Shown: piece by piece, positions 63,727-64,000 of the stretch
Position numbering within the stretch: position 1 is the stretch's first letter
How the letters are laid out: every line of letters starts with the position of its first letter
Assembly: GCA_905160935.1 (NCBI GenBank)
Contig: CAJHZI010000433.1
Coordinates: forward strand, 248,001 to 312,000
Direction: 5' to 3'
Source: Enchytraeus crypticus
Taxonomy: Eukaryota; Annelida; Clitellata; Enchytraeida; Enchytraeidae
DNA: 64,000 nucleotides
Position numbers and translations under genes: made by a program
Notes under the pieces: generated by a model
Told to the model about the DNA's origin: nothing
Seen by the model: only the letters and a program-made list of their open reading frames with translations
Databases searched by the model: none

Positions 63727-63764
63727 GTATCCTTGACATTCTGACTTAGTAATTTGAATGTCTT

Positions 63765-63912
63765 AATAGCGTAGGGGTAACGTTGTCTAGTTTTAAGTGA
63801 CAGATCCTGAGGTGAATTGAACTATCGTGGGTTCAAGTTCCAACAGCGCTGATCTGAGAGTAAAATCTCGGACATTCACTGGACTGGTTATACAAAGAAG
63901 GACTAAATTATT
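63765..63912 (+). mobile_element. tRNA-like SINE near the exon 38 donor
   Basis: A-box-like AGCGTAGGGGTAACGTTGTC, B-box-like GTGGGTTCAAGTTCCAACAG, then GCTGATCTGAGAGTAAAATC. Same family as 60150-60355; starts ~40 bp into the intron. Confidence 0.75.
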
Positions 63913-64000
63913 TATGCCTAAGGTTTACACAAGTGGTACTAAAAGTGATAGATATCAACATAATTGATCATTTAACTCTAATGCGTGTTTACTTTTTTTT

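Overview
This is eukaryotic, intron-rich, AT-rich animal DNA carrying one long plus-strand gene. I identify it as the invertebrate orthologue of huntingtin (HTT). I traced 38 exons between positions 221 and 63726. Their reading frame stays open through every junction (about 6,019 coding bases, 2,005 complete codons plus split codons at both ends), and every intron reads as GT-AG. By comparison with the human protein as I remember it, the window runs from roughly residue 1,110 to roughly residue 3,070. The polyglutamine-bearing N-terminus lies upstream of the window, and the last ~70 residues with the stop codon lie downstream. The species cannot be fixed from the sequence. The intron density, AT-richness and mix of non-LTR elements (CR1/L2-like, RTE-like, restriction-like-endonuclease type) fit a marine or non-bilaterian invertebrate such as a sponge, cnidarian or mollusc; this is inference.

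Layout. 0-16.8 kb: exons 1-13 (end of the N-terminal HEAT domain and start of the bridge), with introns holding minisatellites, SINE copies, a 780-bp long-inverted-repeat transposon and a GC-rich palindromic island. 16.8-32.2 kb: one 15.4-kb intron packed with decayed transposons: a hAT remnant, at least five pieces of restriction-like-endonuclease LINEs, APE-type LINE pieces in both orientations, and a piggyBac with both TTAA ends that stops 45 bp before exon 14. 32.2-46.6 kb: exons 14-26 (bridge and first part of the C-terminal HEAT domain). 46.6-50.6 kb: a 42-bp minisatellite split by a nearly intact CR1-like LINE. 50.6-63.7 kb: exons 27-38 (C-terminal HEAT domain). No second host gene is recognisable.

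The most unusual property is that many exon-intron junctions carry tandem duplications of themselves. Acceptor-plus-exon-start units (exons 5, 26, 27, 34) or exon-end-plus-donor units (exons 4, 7, 23, 30, 31) are repeated 2 to ~14 times with periods of about 30-62 bp. Several other introns begin or end directly in a minisatellite (exons 2, 11, 16, 19). Some arrays supply in-frame alternative splice sites. Three separate arrays share an exact 44-bp period.

The transposon content also shows two apparent LINE/SINE partnerships: tRNA-headed SINEs whose 3' tail matches the 3' end of an L2/CR1-like LINE, and SINE-like repeats that share a hairpin plus AG-repeat tail with an RTE-like LINE.
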